Positions 36,604 through 46,367 of a stretch of DNA of 64,000 bases are shown one piece after another. The stretch is from CAIWHR01 sp963734575 (lineage in GTDB: Bacteria > Pseudomonadota > Gammaproteobacteria > Burkholderiales > Casimicrobiaceae): assembly GCA_963734575.1 (NCBI GenBank), contig CAVTHT010000016.1:186001-250000 (forward strand). Reading direction: 5' to 3'. Under the pieces are notes generated by a model. It was given only the letters and a program-made list of their open reading frames with translations, was not told the DNA's origin and searched no databases. Within the stretch, counting starts at the first letter, position 1. Each line of letters opens with the position of its first letter. The translations under genes were made by a program, and so were the position numbers.

Positions 36604-36828
36604 TCACCGGGACAGACACACCGGATCTCCACACGTCAGTCCGGCGGGGCCTGGCTTCGCGTCGGCCCGCGGCACGTAGACGCCGCAGTGCACGCAGCGG
36701 ATCATCTCCTGCGTCCGCTGGGCGCTGCGCGCCTCGTCGCGCCGCCGCTGCGCCTTGCCGGCATTGAGCATGCGCAGCGCGAACAGCACCACGAACACGA
36801 TGACGATCCAGAGGATGATCTTGGCCAT
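36604..36828 (-). CDS. PP0621-family small zinc-ribbon-like membrane protein
   Basis: The 74-residue protein has an N-terminal transmembrane helix (residues 3-21) followed by a basic helix and a C-terminal metal-binding-like segment with CVHCGVYVPR and a second CGDPVC pair. It corresponds to the PP0621 family, regularly found next to pilS in beta- and gammaproteobacteria. The function is unknown. It sits 20 bases before pilS and 3 bases after the FAD oxidoreductase stop. Confidence 0.9.
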   Translation of the reverse strand: MAKIILWIVIVFVVLFALRMLNAGKAQRRRDEARSAQRTQEMIRCVHCGVYVPRADAKPGPAGLTCGDPVCLSR

Positions 36829-36831
36829 CGT

Positions 36832-38247
36832 CTACAGCACCTTGCCGGGATTGAGCAGTCCGGCGGGATCGAGCGCGCGCTTTATCGTGCGCATCAGGTC
36901 GAGCTCCAGCGCGGCCTTGTAATGGCGCAGCTCGTCGCGCTTCAGCTGGCCGATGCCGTGCTCCGCGCTGATGCTGCCACCGCGCTCGGTCACGAGATCG
37001 TGCACGATCCGGTTGGCGTCGGCGCCGTGACGCATGAACGCATCGGCGTCGCTGCCGTCGGGAGCCGCCACGTTGTAATGAAGGTTGCCGTCGCCCAGAT
37101 GCCCGAACACCACGAGCTGTGCGCCGGGAAACGCGGCCAGCAGAGCCTGCTCGGCCCGCTGCAGGTACTCCGGGATGGCGGAGACCGGCAGGGAGATGTC
37201 GTGCTTGATGTTGGGTCCCTCGCGACGCTGCGACTCCGAGATGTTCTCTCGCAACGACCATAGCGCGTTCGCCTGATCGCGCGAGTGCGCCACCGCGACG
37301 TCGATGGCGATGCCGTCCTCCAGCGTCTTCGCCAGTGCAGCCTCCACTGTTTCCGCGAGATGCGAGCTCGGGCTCGTGTCGTCGGCCTGTACGAGCGCAT
37401 ACCAGGCGTGCGAGGGCAGGGGATCGGGCAGATCGGGATGGTGCTTGCGGCACAGCCGCAGCGCGAAGCCCGAGATCAGCTCGAACGCCACCAGCCGGTC
37501 GCCAAGCGCGCTCTTGAGCGCGCGCAACAGGCGAACGGCAGCGTCGGGGCCCGCGATCGCGGCGAGAGCGGTCACCTGGGCGGAAGGGTGAGGGAAGAGC
37601 TTCAGCACCGCGGCGGTGATGATGCCGAGCGTGCCTTCCGCGCCCACGAACAATTGCTTCAGATCGTAGCCGGTGTTGTCCTTGCGCAGGCCGCGCAATC
37701 CGTCCCAGACGCGCCCGTCGGGCAGGACCACTTCCAGGCCGAGCACGAGCTCGCGCGCGTTGCCGAAGCGCAGCACCGCGGTACCGCCCGCATTCGTCGA
37801 GAGGTTGCCGCCGATCGTGCAACTGCCCTGCGACCCCAGCGACAGCGGAAAGAAGAGTCCCGCGCCGACGGCCGACTCCTGCACTTGCGCGAGCGGCACG
37901 CCGGCTTCGACCGTCATCGTGGCATTGTCCACGTCGATGCTGCGGATGCGATTGAGGCGCCCGAGCGCGAGCACGACCTCCGCACCCGATTCGTCGGGCG
38001 TCGCTCCGCCGCACATTCCCGTGTTGCCGCCTTGCGGCACGATGGGCACGCCGGCGGCGACGCATTCGCGCACCACGGCCGCGACCTGCGCAGTGTCCGC
38101 CGGCCGCACCACCGCCTGTGCGCGGCCATGGAAGCGGCCGCGCCAGTCCGTGAGGTAAGGCGCCGTGTCGGACGGGAGAGTGAGGACATGCGCGGCACCG
38201 ACAGCGGCTTCGAGCCGCGTCCGCAGAATTGCGCCGCTATCCGTCAT
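36832..38247 (-). CDS. FAD-binding oxidoreductase, GlcD/D-lactate dehydrogenase type
   Basis: This is a VAO-type flavoprotein of 471 aa. The FAD-binding domain has VPQGGNTGMCGGATPD, GSQGSCTIGGNLSTNAGG and GLRKDNTGYDLKQLF; the C-terminal domain has FGHLGDGNLHYN with the active-site His and ISAEHGIGQLKR. It probably oxidises a 2-hydroxyacid (D-lactate, glycolate or 2-hydroxyglutarate). The start at 38247 lies right before the conserved region. It heads the minus-strand operon through PP0621, pilS and pilR and is divergent from phaM by 80 bases. Confidence 0.92.
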   Translation of the reverse strand: MTDSGAILRTRLEAAVGAAHVLTLPSDTAPYLTDWRGRFHGRAQAVVRPADTAQVAAVVRECVAAGVPIVPQGGNTGMCGGATPDESGAEVVLALGRLNRIRSIDVDNATMTVEAGVPLAQVQESAVGAGLFFPLSLGSQGSCTIGGNLSTNAGGTAVLRFGNARELVLGLEVVLPDGRVWDGLRGLRKDNTGYDLKQLFVGAEGTLGIITAAVLKLFPHPSAQVTALAAIAGPDAAVRLLRALKSALGDRLVAFELISGFALRLCRKHHPDLPDPLPSHAWYALVQADDTSPSSHLAETVEAALAKTLEDGIAIDVAVAHSRDQANALWSLRENISESQRREGPNIKHDISLPVSAIPEYLQRAEQALLAAFPGAQLVVFGHLGDGNLHYNVAAPDGSDADAFMRHGADANRIVHDLVTERGGSISAEHGIGQLKRDELRHYKAALELDLMRTIKRALDPAGLLNPGKVL

Positions 38248-38327
38248 GGACGAGGATAATAGCGAAAAGCCACCCCTGTCGCACGGCAAGCCGTATTTTC
38301 GGCTGCATTTTCTCAGCGGAGCGTCCC

Positions 38328-38717
38328 ATGACCCAGTCCGGTTCGGATGCGCCATCCTCCGGGAGCAACTTCCCTTTCTCGCCCGAGGAGGCGTTCCAGT
38401 TCATGCAGCGGATGTGGAATCCATTTGGGGTTCCGCTCCCTGGTTTCCCCTTGCCGGGCACGGCGCCCGGTGCCGCTGCAACGATGCCACAAGCGCCCGG
38501 CATGGCCTTTCCCACGCCTGCAGCCATGTTCGCGACGCTCGATCCGGCCGAGATCGAGCGCAAGATCGGCGAACTCAGGGTGATCGAGAACTGGCTGCAG
38601 ATGAGCCTCAACCTGATGCAGATGAGCATCAAGACGATGGAGCTGCAGAAGGCCTCGCTCGAGGCGCTGCGCAGTTCGCAGAATCCGGCGCCCGCGCCCG
38701 CTGGCGCAAAGAAATGA
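38328..38717 (+). CDS. phaM: PhaM-like PHA granule regulatory protein
   Basis: PhaM proteins activate PHA synthase and tether granules to DNA in betaproteobacteria. The 129-aa product has the N-terminal NFPFSPEEAFQFMQRMWNPFG, a Pro/Gly/Ala-rich middle, and the conserved helical DPAEIERKIGELRVIENWLQMSLNLMQ block. The usual long Lys/Ala-rich DNA-binding tail is short here (PAPAGAKK). No phaC, phaA or phaB is in the window. It is followed after 19 bases by the GST gene. Confidence 0.85.
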   Translation: MTQSGSDAPSSGSNFPFSPEEAFQFMQRMWNPFGVPLPGFPLPGTAPGAAATMPQAPGMAFPTPAAMFATLDPAEIERKIGELRVIENWLQMSLNLMQMSIKTMELQKASLEALRSSQNPAPAPAGAKK

Positions 38718-38736
38718 CGATGATCGGAGGGTTGCA

Positions 38737-39387
38737 ATGAGCCTGGTGCTGTACTACGGGTCGGGATCGCCGTATGCGTGGCGCGTGCAGCTCGCGCTCG
38801 AGCACAAGGCGTTGCCGTACGAGCGCAAGGTGCTGTCGTTCTCGGCCGGCGATACGCGCAAGCCCGAGTTCCTCGCGCTCAATCCGCGCCATCAGGTGCC
38901 GGTGCTCGTTCACGACGACTTCGGGCTTTACGAGTCGGGCGCCATCGTCGAGTACCTCGAGGACGCATTCCCCGGGCGCGGTGCGCCGCTTTTTCCAGCC
39001 GACGTTCGCGCCCGGGCGATCGCTCGCCGGCTGATCCTCGAGGTCGACAACTACCTCGACAAGGCGAGCGATCCCATCTGGACGCAGGCCTTCGGCACGG
39101 ACGCGGCGGATCGCAATGCGGAGACGATCGCCTCGGGCGAGCGCAAGTTGCGCGAGGAGTTCGCCCTCTTCACGGCCGCGATGCGCGGTGACTTCCTGGC
39201 AGGCGGGCTCTCGGCGGCGGACTTCGCGCTCTACCCTGCGCTGGCGATGATCCGCCGCTGCGAGCGCAAGCTGGCGGGGTTCTCCCTCGATGCGCTGCTC
39301 ACGCCGGCGTTGCGGCAATGGATGCAACGTATCGAAGCGCTGCCGTATTTCGAGAGCACGGTGCCGCCGCATTGGAAGGCGAGCTGA
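38737..39387 (+). CDS. Glutathione S-transferase family protein
   Basis: This canonical soluble GST has 216 aa. The thioredoxin-like N-domain shows YYGSGSPYAWRVQLAL with the catalytic Ser region, the cis-Pro in HQVPVLVHDD and the glutathione-binding LYESGAIVEYLE. The C-domain has SAADFALYPALAM. A GGAGGGTTGCA ribosome-binding site precedes ATG 38737. The substrate is unknown. It is spaced 11 bases from the following YbhB-like gene, so they are likely co-transcribed. Confidence 0.92.
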   Translation: MSLVLYYGSGSPYAWRVQLALEHKALPYERKVLSFSAGDTRKPEFLALNPRHQVPVLVHDDFGLYESGAIVEYLEDAFPGRGAPLFPADVRARAIARRLILEVDNYLDKASDPIWTQAFGTDAADRNAETIASGERKLREEFALFTAAMRGDFLAGGLSAADFALYPALAMIRRCERKLAGFSLDALLTPALRQWMQRIEALPYFESTVPPHWKAS

Positions 39388-39398
39388 AGGAGAGCGCC

Positions 39399-40028
39399 AT
39401 GGAGCTCACGACCACCGCTTTCACCCCGATGGGCGTCATACCGGCGGAGTTCGCGTTCTGCGCGATCGATGCCGCAACGCACGTGAAGCTTGCGCAGAAC
39501 CGCAACCCCGATCTGCACTGGCGCGACCTGCCGGCGGGCACGCGCTCGCTGGCCGTGATCTGCCACGACCCGGACGTGCCGTCGAAGGGTGACGACGTGA
39601 ACCAGGAAGGTCGCACCGTGCCCGCGACCCTCCCGCGCGTGGAATTCTTCCATTGGGTGCTCATCGACCTGCCGGCCGATGCACCCGCCATCGAGCGCGG
39701 CGAATTCTCCGACGGCATCACGGCGCACGGCAAGCCGGGCCCGCATGCGCCGCGGGGCGCACGGCAAGGCACGAACGACTACACCGGCTGGTTCGCGGGC
39801 GACAAGGACATGTCAGGCAAGTATTTCGGGTACGACGGACCTTGCCCGCCGTGGAACGACACACGGCCGCATCACTACGTCTTCACGCTGTACGCGCTCG
39901 ACGTGCCGCGGCTGGACGTGCACGGAACGTTCACGGGCCCGGACGTACGGAAGGCGATGGCCGGCCACATCCTCGCGCAGGCGGCCGTGACGGGGCGCTA
40001 CACCCTCAACCCTGAGGTTCGCCTTTGA
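39399..40028 (+). CDS. YbhB/YbcL family PEBP-like protein
   Basis: This is a phosphatidylethanolamine-binding-protein fold of the YbhB/YbcL type, 209 aa. The ligand-site elements are visible: NRNPDLHWRDLPAGTRSLAVICHDPD, HWVLIDLP and YDGPCPPWNDTRPHHYVFTLYALD. There is no signal peptide. Its physiological ligand is unknown; the family is sometimes called Raf-kinase-inhibitor-like. Its 3' end overlaps the convergent M61 peptidase gene by 23 bases. Confidence 0.92.
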   Translation: MELTTTAFTPMGVIPAEFAFCAIDAATHVKLAQNRNPDLHWRDLPAGTRSLAVICHDPDVPSKGDDVNQEGRTVPATLPRVEFFHWVLIDLPADAPAIERGEFSDGITAHGKPGPHAPRGARQGTNDYTGWFAGDKDMSGKYFGYDGPCPPWNDTRPHHYVFTLYALDVPRLDVHGTFTGPDVRKAMAGHILAQAAVTGRYTLNPEVRL

Positions 40029-41853
40029 CGTCGCCGCTGCCCAGCCAGTCCTGACGGCGCGCGAGCGCGGCGGCCCCTGCCTTCTCGTCGAGGGTGAGCC
40101 AGCAGGTGTCGAGCGGTGGTGCAGCCAGCGTGCACGCCAGGGTCATCAACTCGTCGCGGCGGAAGGCATGCACTTCGACGCTCTCGCCGGGACGCCGGCG
40201 CGCGAGCAGCTTGTCGATGGCATCGGGGCTCGTCCGCAAACCGTCGATCGCGATGATCACGTCGCCCGCGGCGAGTCCTGCGCGCTCGGCGGGACTGTCG
40301 CGATAGACGTGCTGCACGCGCGCTTCCGCGCCGCTCGCGAGTTTCGTGCCCAGCCACGCGCGTTCCACTGCGGCGCCATTCTTCGCGGGGCCGCCGCCGC
40401 GATCGGTCGCGCCCGACTGGGGCCGACATTCGAGCAGGACGCCGGCTTCCTGCAGCAACTCGCGCAGCGGCGGATCCTCCGTGCCCTTCACGTAGCGCCC
40501 GAAGAAGTCGCCGAGTGATTGTCCGGCAAGCTCCCCGGCAAGCCGTTCGATCGCGTCCTCGGCAACACCGGTTCCGCCGGCGCCGTGCTCGCGCCAAAGG
40601 CGTTGCATCAGCGTATCGAGCGAAGAGCCGTAGCGGCGCAGCGTCAGATCGAGCGCGAGCGCGACCAGCGAGCCCTTCGCGTAATAGCTCACTACTGCGT
40701 TGGGCGTGTTCTCGTCCTGCCGGTAGAACTTGATCCACGCGTCGAAGCTCGACTCGGCGATGCTCTGCACGAGGCGCCCGGGTGTGCGCTGCACGGCCGT
40801 GATCGTGCGCCCGAGGAGCTCGAGGTAGTCGCCGACCGGCAGCACGCCGCTGCGCACGAGCGCGAGGTCGTCGTAATAGGACGTGATGCCTTCGAACGCC
40901 CACAGCTGCCGCGTATAGGACTCGCGCGCGAGGTCGTAGGGGGTGAATGCTGCCGGCTTGATGCGCTTCACGTTCCAGCTGTGGAAATACTCGTGACTCG
41001 CGAGGCCGAGGAACGTGCGGTAGTCCTCGGTGACTTCCTTCATGCCGGGGGAGGGGAGCTCGTCGCGGCGGCAGAGCAGGCTCGTGCTCGCGCGGTGTTC
41101 GAGGCCGCCGTAACCTTCGCCGACGCTCGCCACCAGGAACACGTAGCGCTCGAACGGGGCCCGGCCCCCGGCAGGATCGAAGAGCCGGCACTGCCACGCG
41201 CACACGCGTTGCAGGTCGTTGCGCAGCCGTTCGAGATCCGCGCGCTGACGGCCGCTGATCGCGACATGGTGCGTCGCCCCGCCTGCTTCGAAGGAGGCGA
41301 GGGCGAAGTCGCTCATCTCGACGGGGTGGTCGATGAGTTCGTCGTAGCTCCCGGCACCGTACGTTCCGAACCCGAACTCCGCCGCGCCGCGCCTTGGCAG
41401 TGCCGTTGCCACGCGCCAGCGCGCGTAGTGCGCGCCGGCGGGCGGACAGATCTCGACCGTGCACGGCTTGGCCGCGTGGTCGTCCGGGCAGAGGAATACC
41501 GACGTGCCGTTGAAGAACGCGCGCGTGCGGTCGAGGTAGGCCGTGCGCACCGACAGATCGAACGCGTACACCTCGATGGTGACCGTCAGCGCGCCGGTGC
41601 AGGGCGCCGCGCGCCAGGTGTCCTTGGCTTCCTTGGTGATGTTCACGGGCCCGTGGGCATCCTTCGCCGTCGCGCGCACGACGTGGCGCGCGAATTCGCG
41701 GATGAGATAGCTGCCCGGGATCCACGTCGGGAGCCGGAAGCGCTGGCCCTCCCGATCGGGGGACGCGACGCGGCATTGCACCTCGAACAGGTGCGCGTCG
41801 GGATCGATGGGAACGATGCGGTAGTGCAGGTCGGCAGCGGGATCGGGCTTCAA
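40006..41853 (-). CDS. M61 family aminopeptidase with PDZ domain
   Basis: This M61 glycyl-aminopeptidase-like metallopeptidase has 615 aa. A beta-sandwich N-domain (SYLIREFARHVV) precedes the catalytic domain with zinc motif HEYFHSWNVKRI and the downstream Glu ligand in LWAFEGITSYYDD. A C-terminal PDZ domain follows (AGLAAGDVIIAIDGL). No signal peptide is evident, so it is probably cytosolic. All catalytic residues are intact. It converges with the YbhB gene and is divergent from the cyclase across 220 bases. Confidence 0.93.
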   Translation of the reverse strand: MKPDPAADLHYRIVPIDPDAHLFEVQCRVASPDREGQRFRLPTWIPGSYLIREFARHVVRATAKDAHGPVNITKEAKDTWRAAPCTGALTVTIEVYAFDLSVRTAYLDRTRAFFNGTSVFLCPDDHAAKPCTVEICPPAGAHYARWRVATALPRRGAAEFGFGTYGAGSYDELIDHPVEMSDFALASFEAGGATHHVAISGRQRADLERLRNDLQRVCAWQCRLFDPAGGRAPFERYVFLVASVGEGYGGLEHRASTSLLCRRDELPSPGMKEVTEDYRTFLGLASHEYFHSWNVKRIKPAAFTPYDLARESYTRQLWAFEGITSYYDDLALVRSGVLPVGDYLELLGRTITAVQRTPGRLVQSIAESSFDAWIKFYRQDENTPNAVVSYYAKGSLVALALDLTLRRYGSSLDTLMQRLWREHGAGGTGVAEDAIERLAGELAGQSLGDFFGRYVKGTEDPPLRELLQEAGVLLECRPQSGATDRGGGPAKNGAAVERAWLGTKLASGAEARVQHVYRDSPAERAGLAAGDVIIAIDGLRTSPDAIDKLLARRRPGESVEVHAFRRDELMTLACTLAAPPLDTCWLTLDEKAGAAALARRQDWLGSGDVKGEPQG

Positions 41854-42073
41854 GGACGGAGGCAGGGGAGAAATGAAGGACGGCGGCGCACGAGGAAGCC
41901 GCGCGGCGCAGATGGGATTCTAGGCCAGGCGGTCGGCCCGTCCGCCGGGGTATGATGAGCCCCCCGCGACGACCACCCCTGCGCAGGCATCGGATCGGCG
42001 CGGTCATCGCCTGCATGTCGCGCTGCCATCGCCTGCTGCGCGCCACCGGCCGGTTCTGGAGAGCGGGGATTGC

Positions 42074-45000
42074 ATGACGGGTGAAGGCGCATCGCAGTCG
42101 TTCCATCCCGCCGACGTCGACGCATTGGTGACCGCGTGGACGGGTGCGGCGGATGCCGCGACGCGCAACCGCCTCGCAGCGGCGCTGGGCACGGCGCTGT
42201 CCGCCATCGACGACCACAAGGTCGCCGGCGAAATCCTCAACGCAGATAACTGCACGGACGCGATCCGCAGTGAAGTCGCGCGCCGCGCGCGCGACGCCGA
42301 GCGGCGGCGCATCGCGCTCGCCACGATCCGCGACGAAGGCGTGCTGGTCGAGCTCGCCGTGGCGGCCGAGCATGCGGACGTGCGAGCCTGCGCCGCGGAG
42401 CATGTCCGCACGCCATGGGGACGGCGCAAGCTCGCGGACAGCACGGCGCAGGCGACGGCGTTGCACGCCCTGGATGCGGACGCGCGTCGCGCGAGCCTGT
42501 ACGTGCCGAAGGTGTTGCAGCGGCACCTGGTGCAGGACCCGGCGAGCCGCGGCTGGAGCGCCGAGGGCAGCGCCGCGTTCATCGACATCTCCGGCTTCAC
42601 CAGGCTCTCGGAGCGACTGGCGCGCAAAGGCAAGGAAGGCGCCGAGCAGATCACCGACGCCATCGGCGGCAGCTTCGACGCAATCCTCGCCGTCGCACGC
42701 GAGAGCGGCGGCACGCTGCTCAAATTCGGCGGCGACGCGCTGCTCCTCTGGTTCGAGGGCGACAGTCACGCCGCGCGCGCATGCCACGCCACGTTCCTGA
42801 TGCGTCGCGTCCTGCGCAAGGTGGGCCGCATCGTGGTGCCTGGCGCGAAGGTGACGCTGCGCATGACGCAGGCCGTGCATTCGGGCGCGTTCCACTTCTT
42901 TGCCGTGGGCAACTCCCATCTGGAGCTCTTGCCGACCGGGCCGGCATGGAGCCGTCTCGTCGCGATGGAGCACAACGCCACCGCCAGCCAGATCGTCATC
43001 AGTCCGGAGACTGGCACGTTGCTGCCCGGGCGTTGCCTGGGGGATGCGCAGGGTCCCGGCGTGCTCCTGCGACGCGAGCCATCCGGCTGGCGAGGCAAGA
43101 TCGGCGGCGAGCCGCAGCCCGTGCTTCCGGTCGAGGCGCTCGCACGCTGCCTTTCGCCGGCCATTCGCGCCCACGTGCTGAGCGGCGACGTCCTCGCCGG
43201 AGCACCGCCCCGTCACCGTCGCATTCATCCGCTACGAGGGCACGAACGCGCTGATCGAGGAGAGCGGCCCGGGCGCGGCTGCCGAGGCGTTGCATCGGCT
43301 GGTGAGCGCCGTCGAGCTTGCGACGCGAGGCACAGAACGTATGCTTCCTCGGCTCCGACGTGGATGCCGACGGGGGCAAGCTGATCCTCACCGCCGGCGC
43401 CCCGCGCGTCACCGGCGACGACGAGGAACGCATGCTGCTGGCGTTGCGCCGGATCATCGAGGCGCCGCTCCCGCTCCGGGTGCGCATCGGCGTGCACCGC
43501 GGTGCCGTCTTCGCCGGCGAGATCGGGCCGGCCTACCGGCGCACGTACACCGTGATGGGCGATGCGGTGAATCTCGCGGCGCGCCTCATGGCGAAGGCGG
43601 AGCCGGGAAGGATCTACGCGACTGCCGACGTGCTCGAACGGTCGAACACGCTGTTCCACACGACCGACGTCGCACCCTTCAGCGTGAAGGGCAAGACACA
43701 GCCGGTGCGCGCGTGGGACGTCGGCCGCGCCGCGGGCTCGCGCACGCGCCAGGTTGCGCTGCAATCGTTGCGGCTGATCGGCCGGGATGCCGAGCTTGCC
43801 GTGCTGCGCGGCGTGCTCGCTGGCGCCCGCAACGGAGAAGGGCGCCTCGTCGAAGTGGTGGGCGAGCCCGGGCTCGGCAAGACGCGCCTGCTCGAAGCGT
43901 TGCGGGAGGACAGTGCCGGCATGCGCCGGCTGCACGCCACCTGCGAGGCCTACACCGCGTCGACGCCTTACGTGCTGTGGCGCGAGCTGTTGCGCGAGCT
44001 GATGCAGATCGCCCGCGACGCGCCCGACGCCGCGGTCGTCGACCGGCTGCGCGAGACGGTGCAGGAGCGCGTTCCGGAGTTGCTGCCGTGGCTGCCGCTG
44101 ATCGCCGGCGCGTTCGATGTGGAGCTGCCGCCGACGCCCGAAGTCGAGATGCTGGCCGAAAAGAATCGCCGCGCGAAGCTGCAGGAGGTCGCGGTGCAGT
44201 TTCTCGAAACGGCGATGACCGGTCCGACGCTGGTCGAGATCGAGGACGCGCATCACATGGATGGCGCATCCGCCGAGCTGCTCGCGTACGTTGCGGACAC
44301 GCTGCGCGCGCGGCCGTGGTTGTTCGCCGTCGCGCGGCGCAACGTGGCGGGCGCGTACGCCGCCCAGGACGGCGATACGCTCACGCGCCTCGAGCTGCAG
44401 CCGCTCGGACCGAAGGACAGCTTGCGCATGGCACGCCTTGCCAGCGAGCAGCACGCGCTGGCGCCGCATGCGCTCGAAGTCGTGGCCCAGCGTTCCGGCG
44501 GCAATCCGCAGTTCCTGCGCGACCTGCTGCGTGCGGCGCTGCAGACCGGCGGGGTCGGCGGGCTGCCGGACAGTGCGGAAGCCGCGGCGATGGCGCGCAT
44601 CGATGCGCTCGCGCCCGATGATCGTGCGCTCGTGCGCCGCGCCGCGGTGTTCGGGCTGACGTTTCATCCGCGGATGCTGGCGTGGCTCGCTGCAGAGGAC
44701 GGCGCTGCTGCGACCGACCTGTCGGCGTGGAGCAGGCTGCAGGACTTCTTCGAGGACGATGGCGAAGGCTACCTGCGCTTCCGGCGCTCGCTGCTGCGGG
44801 ACGCAGCCTACGAAGGACTCCCGTACAAGCAGCGCCGGCGCATGCACGGCATCGTCGCTGTGCATCTCGCCGAGGAGATGGACTACCCGGAGGAAGCAGC
44901 GGGCATCCTGTCGCTGCATCATTTCCAGGCCGGCGAGTATGCCGTCGCCTGGCAATACGCGGGCATTGCAGCCAAGCGCGCGCAGGGTGTGTATGCGTAC

Positions 45001-46302
45001 GTGGAAGCCGCCCGGCTCTACGTGCGCGCGATCGAGGCCGGCCGCCTCGCACGTGCGGACGCGCCTTCGCTGGCCACGCTGCACGAAGCGCTCGCGGAGT
45101 CGTGGTATCGGGCGGCCGAATATCACAAGGCCGCAGCAAGCTACGCGGCGGCCAGGCGCCTGCGATCGGCAGATCCACTGGCAGAGGGCCGCCTGCTGCT
45201 CAAGCTTTCCTGGGTCGAGGAGAAGCTCGGCAAGTACCCGCGTGCGCTGCGCTGGGCCACCCGTGCGCGCAAGGCCGTGGAAGGGCTCGAGAGCGCGGAC
45301 GCGGCGCGCCACGCGGCGCAGTCGACGTCCTGGTACGCGTCGGTGCTGCAACTCGAGGGTCGCACGCGCGAGGCGCTGCGCTGGGCGCGGCGCGCGGTCG
45401 TTGCCGCCGAAGCGGCCGAAGACCAGGAGGCGCTCGGCGAAGCCTACTACGTGATGGGATGGGCCTTCGGTGCGCTCGGCCGCGAAGGTGCTCAGGACTA
45501 CCTGCAGCACTCGCTCCAGGCGTACCAGCAATCAGGGAATCTCGTCCGCCAGGCGGGCCTGCTGTCGAACCTCGGCGTCGTGTGCCAGTGGGAGGGTCGC
45601 TGGGACGAGGCCCTGGCGTATTACGAGCGCGGCCGCGACGAGCTGCTGAAGATCGGCAATACGTTGCCCGCGGCGGTCGCGCGCATCAACATCGCCGAGA
45701 TCCTGATCGATCGCGGCGCGCTGGACGAGGCCGAGGAGCTGCTGCAGGACACGCTGCCGCTGTTCAAGGCGGCGAAGTACCGCTACTTCCTCGGCGCTTG
45801 CGTGTCGCTGCTCGGTCGCGCCTCGGTGCGGGGTGGACGCATCGACGACGCGTTGCGTCGGCTGGACGAGGCGCGCGCCAACTTCACGCACGTCGGCGCA
45901 GAGGAGGAACTGCCGGCGATCGACGCCCGTGTCGCCGAGTGCCGCGTTCTGCAACGCGATGCGTCAGCCGCGTTGACGCTGGTCGATGCAATGCTGCCGC
46001 GCGCCGCAAGCTCCAGCGGGGTGGCGCGCGTGGTGCCGCTGCTGCGGCGCGTGCGCGCCTGTGCGCTGGCGCAGCAAGGCGATCGCGTGCATGCGCGGCA
46101 GGAGCTGGCACGCGCACTCGCGGTGGCGCGCGAGCGGCGCGACGTGTTCGAGACGATGCTGACGCTGTCATCGATCGTCGCGCTCGATCGGCTCGAGCGC
46201 GTGCAGCCCGACGAGACGATGCTGGCGGAGAGCCATTGCTTGATGCACAGCCTGAGCATCCGCCTCGTGCCCGAGGTACCTCTCGACGTTGCCGCAGAGT
46301 AG
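42074..46302 (+). CDS. Giant tandem class III cyclase / AAA ATPase / TPR protein (two frame breaks)
   Basis: The restored product is about 1408 aa. Residues 1-140 are alpha-helical and HEAT-like. Cyclase domain 1 has both metal-binding Asp residues (Asp171 in FIDISGFT, Asp221 in KFGGDALLLWF). A second cyclase homology domain begins near PVTVAFIRYEG and lacks that first Asp, but keeps GVHRGAVFAGEIGPAYRRTYTVMGDAVNLAARLM. An AAA/NTPase module follows with Walker A GEPGLGKTR and Walker B LVEIEDAHH, then ~600 residues of TPR-like helices. This order is that of mammalian soluble adenylyl cyclase. Frame breaks at ~43195-43205 and ~43315-43330 are both readable as one-base insertions. cAMP production is inferred. 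Confidence 0.85.
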
Positions 46303-46314
46303 GTCCGGATGTGC

Positions 46315-46338
46315 GGAGCGGCCCCGAGAGGCCGCTCC
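46315..46338 (+). terminator. Convergent-gene hairpin after the cyclase gene
   Basis: A perfect 9-bp inverted repeat (GGAGCGGCC / GGCCGCTCC) with a 6-base loop lies 13 bases after the cyclase stop and 30 bases before the end of the convergent secreted-protein gene. There is no T tract on either side, so it may act as a bidirectional Rho-assisted terminator. Confidence 0.5.
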
Positions 46339-46367
46339 ATCGTTGCCTGGTACCGGTCAGGCCACCA

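Noticed and set aside
34922..38065. Single 1047-residue frame joining PilS to an upstream segment
   Set aside because: Only the last 553 residues look like PilS; the upstream part overlaps the FAD oxidoreductase and PP0621 genes in the wrong frame.
39998..43228. 1076-residue minus-strand open frame
   Set aside because: Arg-rich shadow of the M61 peptidase and cyclase genes in another frame; no family-like segments.
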